From Nitrospirota bacterium (GTDB lineage: Bacteria; Nitrospinota_A; UBA7883; JACRGQ01), in the NCBI GenBank assembly GCA_024275955.1, contig JAJRYD010000003.1, positions 23,398-87,397 of the forward strand: a DNA stretch of 64,000 nucleotides, written 5' to 3'. Each line of letters starts with the position of its first letter. Positions within the stretch are counted from its first letter, which is position 1. Both the position numbers and the translations under genes were made by a program. A model generated the notes under the pieces. That model ran no database searches. It had not been told where the DNA came from and worked only from the letters and a program-made list of their open reading frames with translations. Shown piece after piece: positions 34,976 to 43,874 of this stretch.

Positions 34976-34985
34976 ACGCGGTCTT

Positions 34986-35453
34986 ATGTGGAGTGATTTA
35001 AAAAAAATCGGTAATAGCCTGCTGGAGCAGACCATAGACCAAAAGGAGCTTATCCTATTTAACTTAAGAGTTAAAAGCCTCTCGGAAAAACAAGAGTCTG
35101 CCTTTGCCCGTCTAGGTTCTCTTGTTTACACTCCGCTTAAGGGCGGCAACACCATATCGCCTGATGATGAGGAGCTTAAAAGCCTTCTGGCGGAAATTGA
35201 GGGTATTGAGAAAGAGGTCGAAGAAACCGGCCTTGTAATGAAAAAAATAAAAACCGAATCGGCATCGGGTAGAGACAGAATGGTAGACGACATTGAAAAA
35301 GCATGGAACAAAACCAGAACAGCTTTTAACGAACTGGTAAGCGATGGTGAACCGAAAAAGGAAGCAGATAAACCGGAAGTAGAGGCAGTAAATTCCGACT
35401 CGGAGACGGCAGAAAAAACAGTAAAAAAAGTTAGCACAGATAAGAAAACCTGA
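34986..35453 (+). CDS. Coiled-coil protein of unknown function
   Basis: 155 residues, highly charged and helical, from the ATG at 34986. GGGAGG lies 13 nt upstream. An in-frame start at 34950 would overlap the previous gene and is less likely. The middle (ESAFARLGSLVYTPLKGGN, then LKSLLAEIEGIEKEVEETGLVMKKIK) looks like a long helical hairpin. The tail is Lys/Glu-rich. No membrane helix or signal is seen, so it should be cytoplasmic, and its position suggests it works with the neighbouring membrane proteins. Confidence 0.5.
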   Translation: MWSDLKKIGNSLLEQTIDQKELILFNLRVKSLSEKQESAFARLGSLVYTPLKGGNTISPDDEELKSLLAEIEGIEKEVEETGLVMKKIKTESASGRDRMVDDIEKAWNKTRTAFNELVSDGEPKKEADKPEVEAVNSDSETAEKTVKKVSTDKKT

Positions 35454-35481
35454 TAAGCTGTTTTAAGTAGATGGTGGTAAG

Positions 35482-35847
35482 TTGGTTGCTTTAAAATTTC
35501 TTTTCGGACTAGCTATTCTGATCGTTCTAGTAGTCTTTTCCCTTAATAACCTAGAACCGCAGGTGGAAATCAAATATTATATCGACAAAACTCTTGGCCC
35601 TATGCCTCTCTCGTTCGCACTGCTTGGGGCGGCGGCGATCGGGTCTATCGTTGCCGCGCTGGTTACGCTTATTGAGCAGATTAAACTTCGGCATACAGTA
35701 AAAAAACAGGCAAAAGAAATAGCACAGCTCGAAAGCCAAATCTTAGAGTTTGAAAGTATGCCGCCGGAGCCGATTCCCGATAACTTAGCAGACAGAGACG
35801 AAACCGCACTCCCCCCCGCCCTGCCTCCAAAACCTGACGAGAGCTAA
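35482..35847 (+). CDS. LapA-domain (DUF1049) small membrane protein
   Basis: 121 residues with two membrane helices (about 4-24 and 42-66) separated by FSLNNLEPQVEIKYYI, as in LapA, which helps LapB control lipopolysaccharide synthesis in enterics. A coiled coil (RHTVKKQAKEIAQLESQILEFES) and a Pro-rich tail follow. The start appears to be TTG at 35482 with GGTGGTAAG upstream. It ends the small operon. The LapA link comes from pattern only; LapB is not in the window. Confidence 0.65.
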   Translation: MVALKFLFGLAILIVLVVFSLNNLEPQVEIKYYIDKTLGPMPLSFALLGAAAIGSIVAALVTLIEQIKLRHTVKKQAKEIAQLESQILEFESMPPEPIPDNLADRDETALPPALPPKPDES

Positions 35848-35980
35848 AAAACTCCCTGCCCCAGCCTTCTCCCCGCAGATACGAATAGGTTTGTCAAAGA
35901 GTTTGGGGAGGTGTATATTAAGACGTTACATATTTAAACATCGGTTCATTTGCACAAATACGGCTAAAGGAGATGCAATA

Positions 35981-36925
35981 GTGGAGCTTTACGATCTTGT
36001 CATAATCGGCGGCGGCCCCGGCGGTATAGCGTCGGCGATTTACGCAATAAGAGCAAGGATGAAAGTTCTGATGATAGAGAAGGCTGGAATCGGAGGACAG
36101 ATTGCCGTTTCCGACATTATAGAAAATTACCCCGGTTTCCCATCCGTTTCGGGGCCTGAACTTATGCAGGCGTTTGAAGATCATGCCAAAGGGATAGGGC
36201 TGGAGATTAAATACGCGACAGTTAAAAAAATTCAAAAGACAGACAGCCTCTTTGCCATAGAGATTGGCGAGGGGAGCTTAAAATCGAAGTCGATAATAAT
36301 GGCGACAGGCGCGGAGCCTGCTCGTATCGGCATTCCGGGCGAGACGGAGTTTATAGGGCGTGGTGTCTCCACATGCGCTACCTGCGATGGTCCTTTTTAC
36401 CGCGACAAGGAAATAGCGGTAGTCGGCGGCGGCGATACGGCGGTAAAAGAGTCTATCTACTTAAGCAAGCTTGTAAAGAAAATTTATCATATCCATAGAC
36501 GCGGTAGCTTCCGAGCCGAAAAGGTTTTACAGGAAAGGGTATTTGAAAAGGACAATATAGAATTTCTCTGGTTTCACTCACCTCTAGAGATAAAGGGAGA
36601 CCAGTCTGGAGTTACACAGCTTGTGGTAGAGAATTCTAAAGATGGAAGCCAAAAGACGATAGACCTGCTGGGAGTTTTTATGTTTGTCGGCATAGTGCCA
36701 AGCACTTCATTTGTAGATTGCGAAAAAGATGACAGCGGGTTTATAAAAACCGATGAGAAGATGGAGTCTTCCGTCAAAGGACTGTTTGCCATCGGCGATT
36801 GCCGGGTTACACCGCTTAGACAGGTTGCTACGGCGGTTGGCGACGGTGCTATAGCGGCTACTAAGGCCGAGGAGTATGTATCCGAACTCGAAGGTACATC
36901 GTACGAAGGTAAGCAAAAAAACTGA
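35981..36925 (+). CDS. trxB: Thioredoxin-disulfide reductase
   Basis: 314 residues from the GTG at 35981, which follows AAAGGAG by 8 nt; the open frame back to 35891 is not used. FAD motif IIGGGPGGIASAIYA, NADPH motif VVGGGDTAVKES, and the redox pair CATC (STCATCDGPFY) mark it as low-molecular-weight thioredoxin reductase. The C-terminal GLFAIGDCRV motif closes the FAD site. It moves electrons from NADPH to thioredoxin. No thioredoxin gene is adjacent. Confidence 0.95.
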   Translation: MELYDLVIIGGGPGGIASAIYAIRARMKVLMIEKAGIGGQIAVSDIIENYPGFPSVSGPELMQAFEDHAKGIGLEIKYATVKKIQKTDSLFAIEIGEGSLKSKSIIMATGAEPARIGIPGETEFIGRGVSTCATCDGPFYRDKEIAVVGGGDTAVKESIYLSKLVKKIYHIHRRGSFRAEKVLQERVFEKDNIEFLWFHSPLEIKGDQSGVTQLVVENSKDGSQKTIDLLGVFMFVGIVPSTSFVDCEKDDSGFIKTDEKMESSVKGLFAIGDCRVTPLRQVATAVGDGAIAATKAEEYVSELEGTSYEGKQKN

Positions 36926-36977
36926 GAAGCAGGTAGCCGGTGGTGAGGCTGTCTGGTTTTTGTTTTTATCTATAGCG

Positions 36978-36987
36978 GCGAGGGGCC
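36978..36987 (+). repeat. Intergenic 10-mer, occurrence 1 of 3
   Basis: GCGAGGGGCC lies 25 nt before the class I cyclase ATG. The same 10-mer occurs at 39824-39833 (plus) and 40809-40818 (minus), always between genes. Confidence 0.4.
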
Positions 36988-37012
36988 AAACGAAGGTGGG
37001 TAGTGACGAGAG

Positions 37013-39052
37013 ATGATTAACGAAAGAGTGCTTACGGCGAATCTTAACGCGTTTGTTAAGTGCAACACCCAGCGTATCGACAAAGCTCTTCAGATTGCGC
37101 CTGCCGCTTCCGGCATAGGGTTATTGGTTATTCCGGTTCTTTTTGAAAACAATCATAAGGAACTTCCGGGCTTTGTGGATGGCGCTAAAAAGCAGAGCGT
37201 AATCCCTTTTCTTGAAGTTACCGAACAGATGAAAAATGCCGGCGAAGCGGTTATAAGGCATTTCAAGCAGGTTCTTTCTGAGATAGACGGCAGTAGCGCG
37301 GCCGACCCTATGGCTATATACGGCGGAGGCGCTGGAGGAATCGTTTCGAAGACGCTTATACACTCGCTTTTTATTATGGGAAGCGTAGGTACCGCGGCGC
37401 AGAACGAAAAATCCGATTTCGATTACTGGGTAGTTTACGACAAAACGAAACTCGAGAAAGAGGAGATCGATTTCCTCAAGGAAAAAATACGCCTCTTGGA
37501 GCAGTGGGGCGATAAAAAAGGGGTAGAGCTTCACTTCTTTCTTACAGATGTAAATGACGCGAGGAACAATATCTATGGAAGCGCGGATGAAGAGAGTGCC
37601 GGCACATCCCAAGCTAGTCTCTTGAAAGAGGAGTTTTACCGCACAGCGTTACTGGTAGCCGGCCGGTACCCGGTATGGTGGGCCACTCCTCCAAGCATAA
37701 CAGACAAACAATATGCCGAAGCTATGGAAGTGCTTTCCGGCTCGGCACAGCTCGACCCGACGAGGTTCGTGAATCTTGGCAACATCGAGTCTATCCCTAT
37801 ATCGGAGCTTTTCGGCGCCGCTTTGTGGCAGATGAACAAAGCTATTGATTCGCCTTATAAATCTGTCCTTAAAATGGGAATGCTGGAAGAGCTTATTTTT
37901 TCCAAAAAGTCCACGCTTCTTTGCGAGGAGCTAAAAGAAAAGGCGATAGCCTCCAATGGCGAGCCTAACCCCGATCCATACCTTATTCTCATAGAGCGGC
38001 TTTTAGGCTACTACAATGGACGAAAGAGGGATGATGTGACAGATCTCTTGAAAAAATGTTTTTACAATAAGGTTCATATAAAGATAAACGACAAAACGGT
38101 TAAAAAAAGCAAATTGAGCTACAAAGAAGAGCTGATGATTAAATACACTGCTGATTGGGGCTGGGACAGCCGGATGGTAGACGACATGAACGGGTACGAT
38201 GACTGGCCTTTCGACAGAATGCTAAAGCTTGGGAACGAGCTTCATAAATTTTTGCTGGAAACATACAGAAACCTTACGGACAACCTGAAAAAACAGAAAC
38301 AGAGCGATAAGCTGATTTCCAAGGAAGACCTCACGGTGCTTGGCAACAAGCTTTTTGCTTTTTACAACGTCAAGAAAAAGGGAAAGGTGGAGCTTATAAG
38401 AAGGGCCACCGATACCGCTTTGCGACAAGAGTCGGCGACGTTCAACCCGATAATCACGCGGGGCAAAAAAACTATTTGGGCGGTTCTAAAGGGAAACGTC
38501 ACGACCCTTATAGCAAGAAAAGAGGTTGTGGCCCACGCGGAAATTAAAAGAAACTACAACCTTACCGAGCTGGTTGTATGGCTTTGGATTAACAAAGTGA
38601 TAGACCTTAAAAGTTTTCTGCACTTGGTTTCCAGCCCGCTTCCGGTTTCCCTGCAGGAGATACAAGGGCTAATGAAAGCTATAAGCGAATTTATGCCGTT
38701 CCAGTCGATTGCCAGTATAGACAGCGGACTGCTTTTGCACCGCCCCAAAACGGTCAAGCTTATGGTTATTGCCAACTTTAATTCACAGGCATGGGCCAAA
38801 AAGGTAGAGGAAGTTACGATACTTTACAAAAATAGCCACGGCGAAACATTCGTGGAAACGCTTGAAGGGAAGGCTGGTCTGCAAAGGGCGGCAGTTGTAT
38901 ACGGCACAGCTTTAGGTGAGGGAATAGAACATCAGCAAAATTTCTTTACTGTCTATATACCGCGTGCCGAAAATTCGCTAAAGCTGGAAAAGCAGATAAG
39001 AAGTTTCCTCCTCTCCGCCTCACAAAGTGTCAAAACAGCCAAAGAGAGTTGA
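37013..39052 (+). CDS. cyaA: Class I adenylate cyclase (CyaA-like)
   Basis: 679 residues. The N-terminal half matches the catalytic region of enterobacterial CyaA: SLFIMGSVGTAAQ (about 118-130, nucleotidyltransferase GS motif), SDFDYWVVYD with the two catalytic aspartates (about 134-136), and VELHFFLTDVNDARNNIYG. It has no membrane helices. The C-terminal half is long and less conserved, as in CyaA where it regulates activity. Class I cyclases are best known from gammaproteobacteria and rarer elsewhere. GAGAG upstream could be the ribosome-binding site. The next gene overlaps its stop. Confidence 0.82.
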   Translation: MINERVLTANLNAFVKCNTQRIDKALQIAPAASGIGLLVIPVLFENNHKELPGFVDGAKKQSVIPFLEVTEQMKNAGEAVIRHFKQVLSEIDGSSAADPMAIYGGGAGGIVSKTLIHSLFIMGSVGTAAQNEKSDFDYWVVYDKTKLEKEEIDFLKEKIRLLEQWGDKKGVELHFFLTDVNDARNNIYGSADEESAGTSQASLLKEEFYRTALLVAGRYPVWWATPPSITDKQYAEAMEVLSGSAQLDPTRFVNLGNIESIPISELFGAALWQMNKAIDSPYKSVLKMGMLEELIFSKKSTLLCEELKEKAIASNGEPNPDPYLILIERLLGYYNGRKRDDVTDLLKKCFYNKVHIKINDKTVKKSKLSYKEELMIKYTADWGWDSRMVDDMNGYDDWPFDRMLKLGNELHKFLLETYRNLTDNLKKQKQSDKLISKEDLTVLGNKLFAFYNVKKKGKVELIRRATDTALRQESATFNPIITRGKKTIWAVLKGNVTTLIARKEVVAHAEIKRNYNLTELVVWLWINKVIDLKSFLHLVSSPLPVSLQEIQGLMKAISEFMPFQSIASIDSGLLLHRPKTVKLMVIANFNSQAWAKKVEEVTILYKNSHGETFVETLEGKAGLQRAAVVYGTALGEGIEHQQNFFTVYIPRAENSLKLEKQIRSFLLSASQSVKTAKES

Positions 39053-39753
39053 GCAGTCGGCTTGTATCGGTAATCATTCCCGCCTACAGGGAGACGGCCG
39101 CTCTGGCTAATATTTTATCAAGCTTGAAAGGTAGAGAAAATCTTGAAATCATAGTTTCTATTCCATACGGAGATGAGATATCGAAGGAATCGGCAAAACC
39201 TTTCTTACCCTATATAAAAATAGTGGAAGGGGAGGCAGGTAGAGGAAGCCAGCTTCATAGCGGTGCCTTGCTCGCCTCGGGCGACATACTCATTTTCTGC
39301 CATGCCGACACGCTACTGCCGGATAGCTGGGAAGAGATGGTTGCCAGAGCTATCAAAGATGGTGCTGTAGGCGGCGCGTTTAGGCTCAGGTTCGGTTCAG
39401 ATAGGTTTGTCTTTAGAATTATAGAGCTGTTTGCCGGCATAAGGGCGTATGTTCTCGGCTACGTTTACGGCGATCAGGCTATCTTCGCAGAGAGTAATGC
39501 GTATCACTCTGCTGGCGGTTTTGAGCCGTTGCCGATAATGGAAGATTTAGACTTTTTCAAACGGCTCAAAAGGCATGGGAAAGTGACGATACTAGACGTG
39601 GAGGTGATAACCTCCGCCAGACGCTACGAAAAATCCGGCATCATTGCAGGCGTGCTTCGGAACACAGTAATAGCGTTCCTCTATTTTCTGGGTGTTTCGC
39701 CAGGCCGCATAGCAGGCCAGCGAGCCGCTGGACGCAATAGCCGCACGCGGTAG
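39049..39753 (+). CDS. Family 2 glycosyltransferase, TIGR04283 type
   Basis: 234 residues. It is a GT-A glycosyltransferase: SVIIPAYRETAALANIL at the N-terminus, GRGSQLHSGALLASGDILIFCHADTLLP with the metal-binding DxD-like HAD, then GGAFRLRF, GDQAIFAE, GGFEPLPIMEDLDFFKRLKRHG and TSARRYEKSG. This pattern fits the TIGR04283 family, sometimes called arsenosugar biosynthesis glycosyltransferases. The start is TTG at 39049, sharing TTGA with the cyclase stop. A cyclase-glycosyltransferase operon has no obvious logic. Confidence 0.82.
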   Translation: MSSRLVSVIIPAYRETAALANILSSLKGRENLEIIVSIPYGDEISKESAKPFLPYIKIVEGEAGRGSQLHSGALLASGDILIFCHADTLLPDSWEEMVARAIKDGAVGGAFRLRFGSDRFVFRIIELFAGIRAYVLGYVYGDQAIFAESNAYHSAGGFEPLPIMEDLDFFKRLKRHGKVTILDVEVITSARRYEKSGIIAGVLRNTVIAFLYFLGVSPGRIAGQRAAGRNSRTR

Positions 39754-39823
39754 GCAGGAGAAACAGCGGCACATTTTATAAAATCTTATGAGTCTTGAAA
39801 GGTAGTATTTTCCAGGTGCGAAA

Positions 39824-39833
39824 GCGAGGGGCC
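39824..39833 (+). repeat. Intergenic 10-mer, occurrence 2 of 3
   Basis: GCGAGGGGCC in the flgB upstream region, between the glycosyltransferase and flgB. The other copies are at 36978 and 40809. Confidence 0.4.
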
Positions 39834-39943
39834 AGCCTTTTTTAATTGGTCTAAAGTCTTCCACAAGCCTTTGATTAAAATCTAAAAGTATGCGTGGCGG
39901 GTGCGGGCAGACCAAAATGAGCTGTATCCCTATAGAGGAAATT

Positions 39944-39961
39944 TTGGCTCTATCCCTGCAA
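39944..39961 (+). promoter_or_regulatory. Sigma54-like promoter upstream of flgB-fliE
   Basis: TTGGCTC, then five bases, then CTGCA gives GG (39946-39947) and GC (39958-39959) spaced by 10 nt, the -24/-12 rule. Flagellar rod genes are often sigma54-dependent, which supports it. Confidence 0.45.
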
Positions 39962-40049
39962 GTTTGACGGTTTTTTACAGCCTACAATTACTAAATACTT
40001 GAAAAATAAGGTGCTGTCTCTGGCATTGATGTTGCTTATATCTGGGGAT

Positions 40050-40469
40050 ATGGGAATAATAGGCAGATTGTTATTTAGCGATAACGCACCAAAAGTTGTC
40101 CGCAAGGCGGTTGATTTTAATGCCGAGAAGGTGGCGCTTACAGCGGCAAATATAGCAAATGCCGAAACGCCCGGCTATAAGTCTTCACACCTAAAGTTCG
40201 AGTCTATGCTACAAAATGCCACCTCCCGCAACAAGCTAAAAATGAAAACTACAAATTCAAAACATTTCTCTATGCAAAGCCCAAATTTTAAGTCTATGCG
40301 GCCCGATATAGAGATTGACAGTTCAAGAGGCCGGATTGACGGCAATAACGTAAACCTTGAAACAGAAATGACTAACCTGGCAGAGGCGAAAATAGCGTAC
40401 GACGCCAATATGACGGCGATGTCGAAACGCGGAAGCATAATAAAAAGCGCGATAGTGGAAACAAGATGA
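40050..40469 (+). CDS. flgB: Flagellar basal-body rod protein FlgB
   Basis: 139 residues from the ATG at 40050, which matches family length. Earlier in-frame starts (TTG 39999, ATG 40029) would add a hydrophobic stretch that FlgB lacks. The signature ALTAANIANAETPGYKSSHLKF near residue 30 is the flagellar rod motif. The C-terminus (VNLETEMTNLAEAKIAYDANMTAMSKR) is the conserved end helix. FlgB forms the first ring of the proximal rod with FlgC, FlgF and FliE. flgC, which nearly always follows, is missing here; fliE comes next. Confidence 0.9.
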   Translation: MGIIGRLLFSDNAPKVVRKAVDFNAEKVALTAANIANAETPGYKSSHLKFESMLQNATSRNKLKMKTTNSKHFSMQSPNFKSMRPDIEIDSSRGRIDGNNVNLETEMTNLAEAKIAYDANMTAMSKRGSIIKSAIVETR

Positions 40470-40481
40470 GGGAAGTAAGCG

Positions 40482-40784
40482 ATGAATAATTTAAAAATAG
40501 ATTCTTTTAAACCGCTTGGCGAGTCTTTTAAACTGCCGAACCAGAACAGCCTTGGCAGTGACGGCGGTTCATTTGCCAAAACTCTCGGCGAATCAATACA
40601 AGAAGTAAACAGCCTACAGCTAAAGGCCGATCAGTCGGTTGAAAGTATGGCATCTGGAGAAAATAAAAACATACACGAAACTATGCTCGATATTTCCAAA
40701 GCCGATATGGCGTTCCGTATGACCTTAGCGGTAAGGAACAAAGTTATAGAAGCGTATCAGGAAGTAATGAGGATGAGCATCTAG
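40482..40784 (+). CDS. fliE: Flagellar hook-basal body complex protein FliE
   Basis: 100 residues, typical size. FliE joins the MS ring to the rod. SFAKTLGESIQEVNSLQLKADQSVESMASG and the C-terminal ISKADMAFRMTLAVRNKVIEAYQEVMRMSI match the family. It begins 12 nt after flgB, with GGAAG upstream, so both are one transcript. A probable terminator follows, so the flagellar unit ends here, with no fliF or fliG downstream. Confidence 0.93.
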   Translation: MNNLKIDSFKPLGESFKLPNQNSLGSDGGSFAKTLGESIQEVNSLQLKADQSVESMASGENKNIHETMLDISKADMAFRMTLAVRNKVIEAYQEVMRMSI

Positions 40785-40806
40785 CCGTTACTATTGGAGA
40801 CAGCTT

Positions 40807-40825
40807 AAGGCCCCTCGCCTTTTTT
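40807..40825 (+). terminator. Terminator after fliE, overlapping 10-mer occurrence 3
   Basis: AAGGC and GCCTT arms enclose CCCTC and are followed by TTTTT. The stem overlaps the third GCGAGGGGCC 10-mer (40809-40818, minus). Confidence 0.5.
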
Positions 40826-40898
40826 CCCAGTTCAAACTGCGGTTTTTCTGGTAGTATCATCCTGTATACGCTTATTAACCTCTTAACGCTTTACCATT

Positions 40899-43874
40899 AT
40901 GAAAAAAACCGTATCTATTAGGGTTGCTTGGTATGGACTGATTACATTTCTCGTCATTCTTCCTGTGCTGACAATTTTCCCGTTCATCTGGGCTAAAGCC
41001 CATTCCATTCTGCTCAAAAACGCCCTTCTCGCAAAATACCAATATACTCACAAGCTCGAAAGTGCTATGCGTAGCGAGCTGGAAAGGCTTCTTACCCTTT
41101 TGGAAAACAAAAGCGACCCGATAGCCTACACTCTCCAAAAAGATAGAGACAAGGAACTGCTGGAAACACTTCTTAAAGTGATAATTCTCCGCGAAAAAGC
41201 TGTCCAGACGCTCCTTATAGTAAGCCCCGAAGGAAAAATTCTGACAGGGGCAGACAGACATTCCGCTCTTCAAGGCAACATGTTAAAAAGCCAAATTCTT
41301 CGTGCCTCTATGCCAAAAACCTTTGATGACGATATAGCAAAAATAACCACGCCGGTGAAATGGAAAAATTTTATCGGCACCACATTCAGGCACAATGGGC
41401 TTACAGGCTTTTATATCAGCGTGCCTATAGACTCCAAAAATTCACCCTCGAATATTCTACTTGCCGTTATTGATGTTAGAAAGTTCTGGAACAAAATAAA
41501 GCCGGCTGTACCAACAGACAATACCACTACCTACTTGATAGACTCTAACGGCGTTCTGCTTGCATCGCCAGACTCTTCTATCTTTAAGAAAGGCGACTCT
41601 CTGACCGATTTAAAAATCGTATCGAAGTTTGTTTCTGGAGAAAAGTTTTTGGACTCGGAAACCTACACAGGCTTAAGCGGAGAACCTGTATTCGGCATTG
41701 TGCTTAAAGCAACATATCTCGGATGGGGTATCGTATCGGAAGTAGAAGAAAGCCTGCTGATGGCGCCGATACGAAACCTGCTGTTAGGCGTTACGGTGAT
41801 ATGTCTTCTGGTTGTTATTATAATCGGGTGGGCAGGCTTTTGGTTTACAAGAAAAATGCTTTCCTCTATTACCGTGCTTTCGGACTCTTTCCATCGAGCC
41901 AGCATTGGCGACTATTCGCGGACTGGGACAGTCTCATCGGTAACGGAGATAAACCAGCTTGTAACAGGCTTCAATAATATGGTCGAGTACATTCAGGAAA
42001 GAGAGAGAGAGCTGAGCCGTAGCGAACAAAAGATTAAAGCTATTATCACCTCAGTAGGCGAAGGCATTATCTCTATCAATGCCGCGGGGGTTATTACTTT
42101 TGTCAACCATGAGTTGTGCAAAATTTTTGGATACAAAGAAGACGAACTGTTGAGACAAAATGTTGAGATCCTTATGCCGAAAAATTTTAGAGAAGCGCAT
42201 GGCAGGGCGATGAATCGGCATTTGAAAACCGGCAAGACCAATATTCTCGGGAAAAAGCTGGAACTAGAGGGACTCCATAAAGATGGAACCTCTTTCCCTA
42301 TCGAGATAAAAATAGAAAAAACCTTCATCGAATCCGGCAGTTTTTTCTTTACTGCCGCTATTGAAAACATCTCCAAACGCAAAAAAGCAGAGGAGACTGT
42401 TGAAAAAAGTAAAAACAGCCTGATGAAAGCCCAACAGATAGCGAGCCTTGGAAGCTGGGATTGGAACATAGAAAAAAGTAGCTTGGCATGGTCGGACGAA
42501 GTATATCGGATTTTTGGGCTGGAGCCGCAAAAGCTTGAAGCTACTTATGAGGCTTTCCGAAGTTTCATACATTTCGACGACCGTGACAAGGTAACGCAGG
42601 CTATCGAGGAAGCACTAAACAAGAAAGAAGACTATAGCATTGAACATCGAATCGTCCTTAAAGACGGCACCGAAAAAATTGTCCATGAACAGGGTGAAGT
42701 TACTTTTAACGATTCGGGAGTGCCGGTAATGATGTTTGGAACGGTACAGGACATAACCGGAAGAAAAGCGGCAGAGAAAGAGCTAAGGCGGCTTTCTACC
42801 GCCATCGAACAGTCTGCCGAAACGATAGTAATTACCGACAAGGAAGGAATAGTTGAGTATGTAAATCCGGCTTTCGAAAAGCTTACCGGCTACAGCGGTG
42901 AGGAGGCGTTGGGAAACACCCCGAACATTCTTAAAAGCGGAAAACACGATAACGCGTTCTACGAAGAGCTGTGGCAAACCATAAAGGCCGGAAAAGTGTG
43001 GACAGGAAACTTTTTCAACAAAAAGAAAGATGGAACGCTGTTTGAGGAGAGCGCCACTATCTCTCCTGTGTTTGGCTCCGATGGTGAAATAGTCAATTTT
43101 GTCGCCGCTAAGCGCGATATTACAAGAGAGTGGATGCTTCAAAAAGCGAGGGAGTATTTCACTATAGTAACATCCCATGAGCTGAATACTCCGCTTACTC
43201 ATCTACAGTTAGTCAAAACTCTTCTGCGAGGCTTTGCTCAAAAATACGCTGACGATAAGGAGCTTGGCGATATCACGATAGCGATGGAAAAATCATACGA
43301 TGAACTAAGCAAGATAGTCGAAACAACCGCTATGCTCGCGATGCTGAGCAGCCCGCAAAAGGAACAATCTTTCTCTACTGTTTATTTACGGATGGAAACA
43401 GACGCGGTTATAGACAAAATCAGATCCGCGGTTGAAGAAGAAAAAAGAGATGTCGCCATTATGTCGGATATCGAAAGTATACCTATCGGTGTCGAGATTC
43501 GCGGCAAACAGGATATGGTTTCCGAGGCGATAAAAAACATTCTTTCTAATGCCGTAAAATATACGCCCGACAAAGGCAGAGTGTTTATCAACGGGTACTG
43601 TGAAAACGAGAACGCGGTCATTATGATAGAAGACGAGGGGATAGGCATACCGGAGGAAAAAAGTGATGATGTGTTTGAGCCTTATTACTCACTGGAAAAC
43701 GTGGCATTGCATTCAACCGGCAAATACAAGTTTAAGGGAGGCGGCATGGGGCTTGGCCTTACAATTTCGAAAATGATAGTAGACTATCATGGAGGCGGGA
43801 TAAGCATACTGAGCAGAGAGGGCGCAGGCACCAGGGTTACTATCACCTTTCCGTTAAAAAAGAAAACAGGTTAA
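40899..43874 (+). CDS. Membrane sensor histidine kinase with three PAS domains
   Basis: 991 residues. Two helices (about 12-34 and 290-312) flank a periplasmic Cache-like sensor domain; then a HAMP region, three PAS domains (about 370-490, 500-625, 630-740), HisKA with the histidine near 758 (TSHELNTPLTHLQL), and HATPase (NILSNAVKY, EDEGIGIPEE, GGGMGLGLTIS). PAS1 has VEILMPKNFREAHG, an oxygen-sensor-like FixL pattern, but no heme test is possible from sequence. No adjacent response regulator exists. It has no ribosome-binding site that I recognise. Its stop overlaps that of the convergent gene. Confidence 0.88.
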   Translation: MKKTVSIRVAWYGLITFLVILPVLTIFPFIWAKAHSILLKNALLAKYQYTHKLESAMRSELERLLTLLENKSDPIAYTLQKDRDKELLETLLKVIILREKAVQTLLIVSPEGKILTGADRHSALQGNMLKSQILRASMPKTFDDDIAKITTPVKWKNFIGTTFRHNGLTGFYISVPIDSKNSPSNILLAVIDVRKFWNKIKPAVPTDNTTTYLIDSNGVLLASPDSSIFKKGDSLTDLKIVSKFVSGEKFLDSETYTGLSGEPVFGIVLKATYLGWGIVSEVEESLLMAPIRNLLLGVTVICLLVVIIIGWAGFWFTRKMLSSITVLSDSFHRASIGDYSRTGTVSSVTEINQLVTGFNNMVEYIQERERELSRSEQKIKAIITSVGEGIISINAAGVITFVNHELCKIFGYKEDELLRQNVEILMPKNFREAHGRAMNRHLKTGKTNILGKKLELEGLHKDGTSFPIEIKIEKTFIESGSFFFTAAIENISKRKKAEETVEKSKNSLMKAQQIASLGSWDWNIEKSSLAWSDEVYRIFGLEPQKLEATYEAFRSFIHFDDRDKVTQAIEEALNKKEDYSIEHRIVLKDGTEKIVHEQGEVTFNDSGVPVMMFGTVQDITGRKAAEKELRRLSTAIEQSAETIVITDKEGIVEYVNPAFEKLTGYSGEEALGNTPNILKSGKHDNAFYEELWQTIKAGKVWTGNFFNKKKDGTLFEESATISPVFGSDGEIVNFVAAKRDITREWMLQKAREYFTIVTSHELNTPLTHLQLVKTLLRGFAQKYADDKELGDITIAMEKSYDELSKIVETTAMLAMLSSPQKEQSFSTVYLRMETDAVIDKIRSAVEEEKRDVAIMSDIESIPIGVEIRGKQDMVSEAIKNILSNAVKYTPDKGRVFINGYCENENAVIMIEDEGIGIPEEKSDDVFEPYYSLENVALHSTGKYKFKGGGMGLGLTISKMIVDYHGGGISILSREGAGTRVTITFPLKKKTG

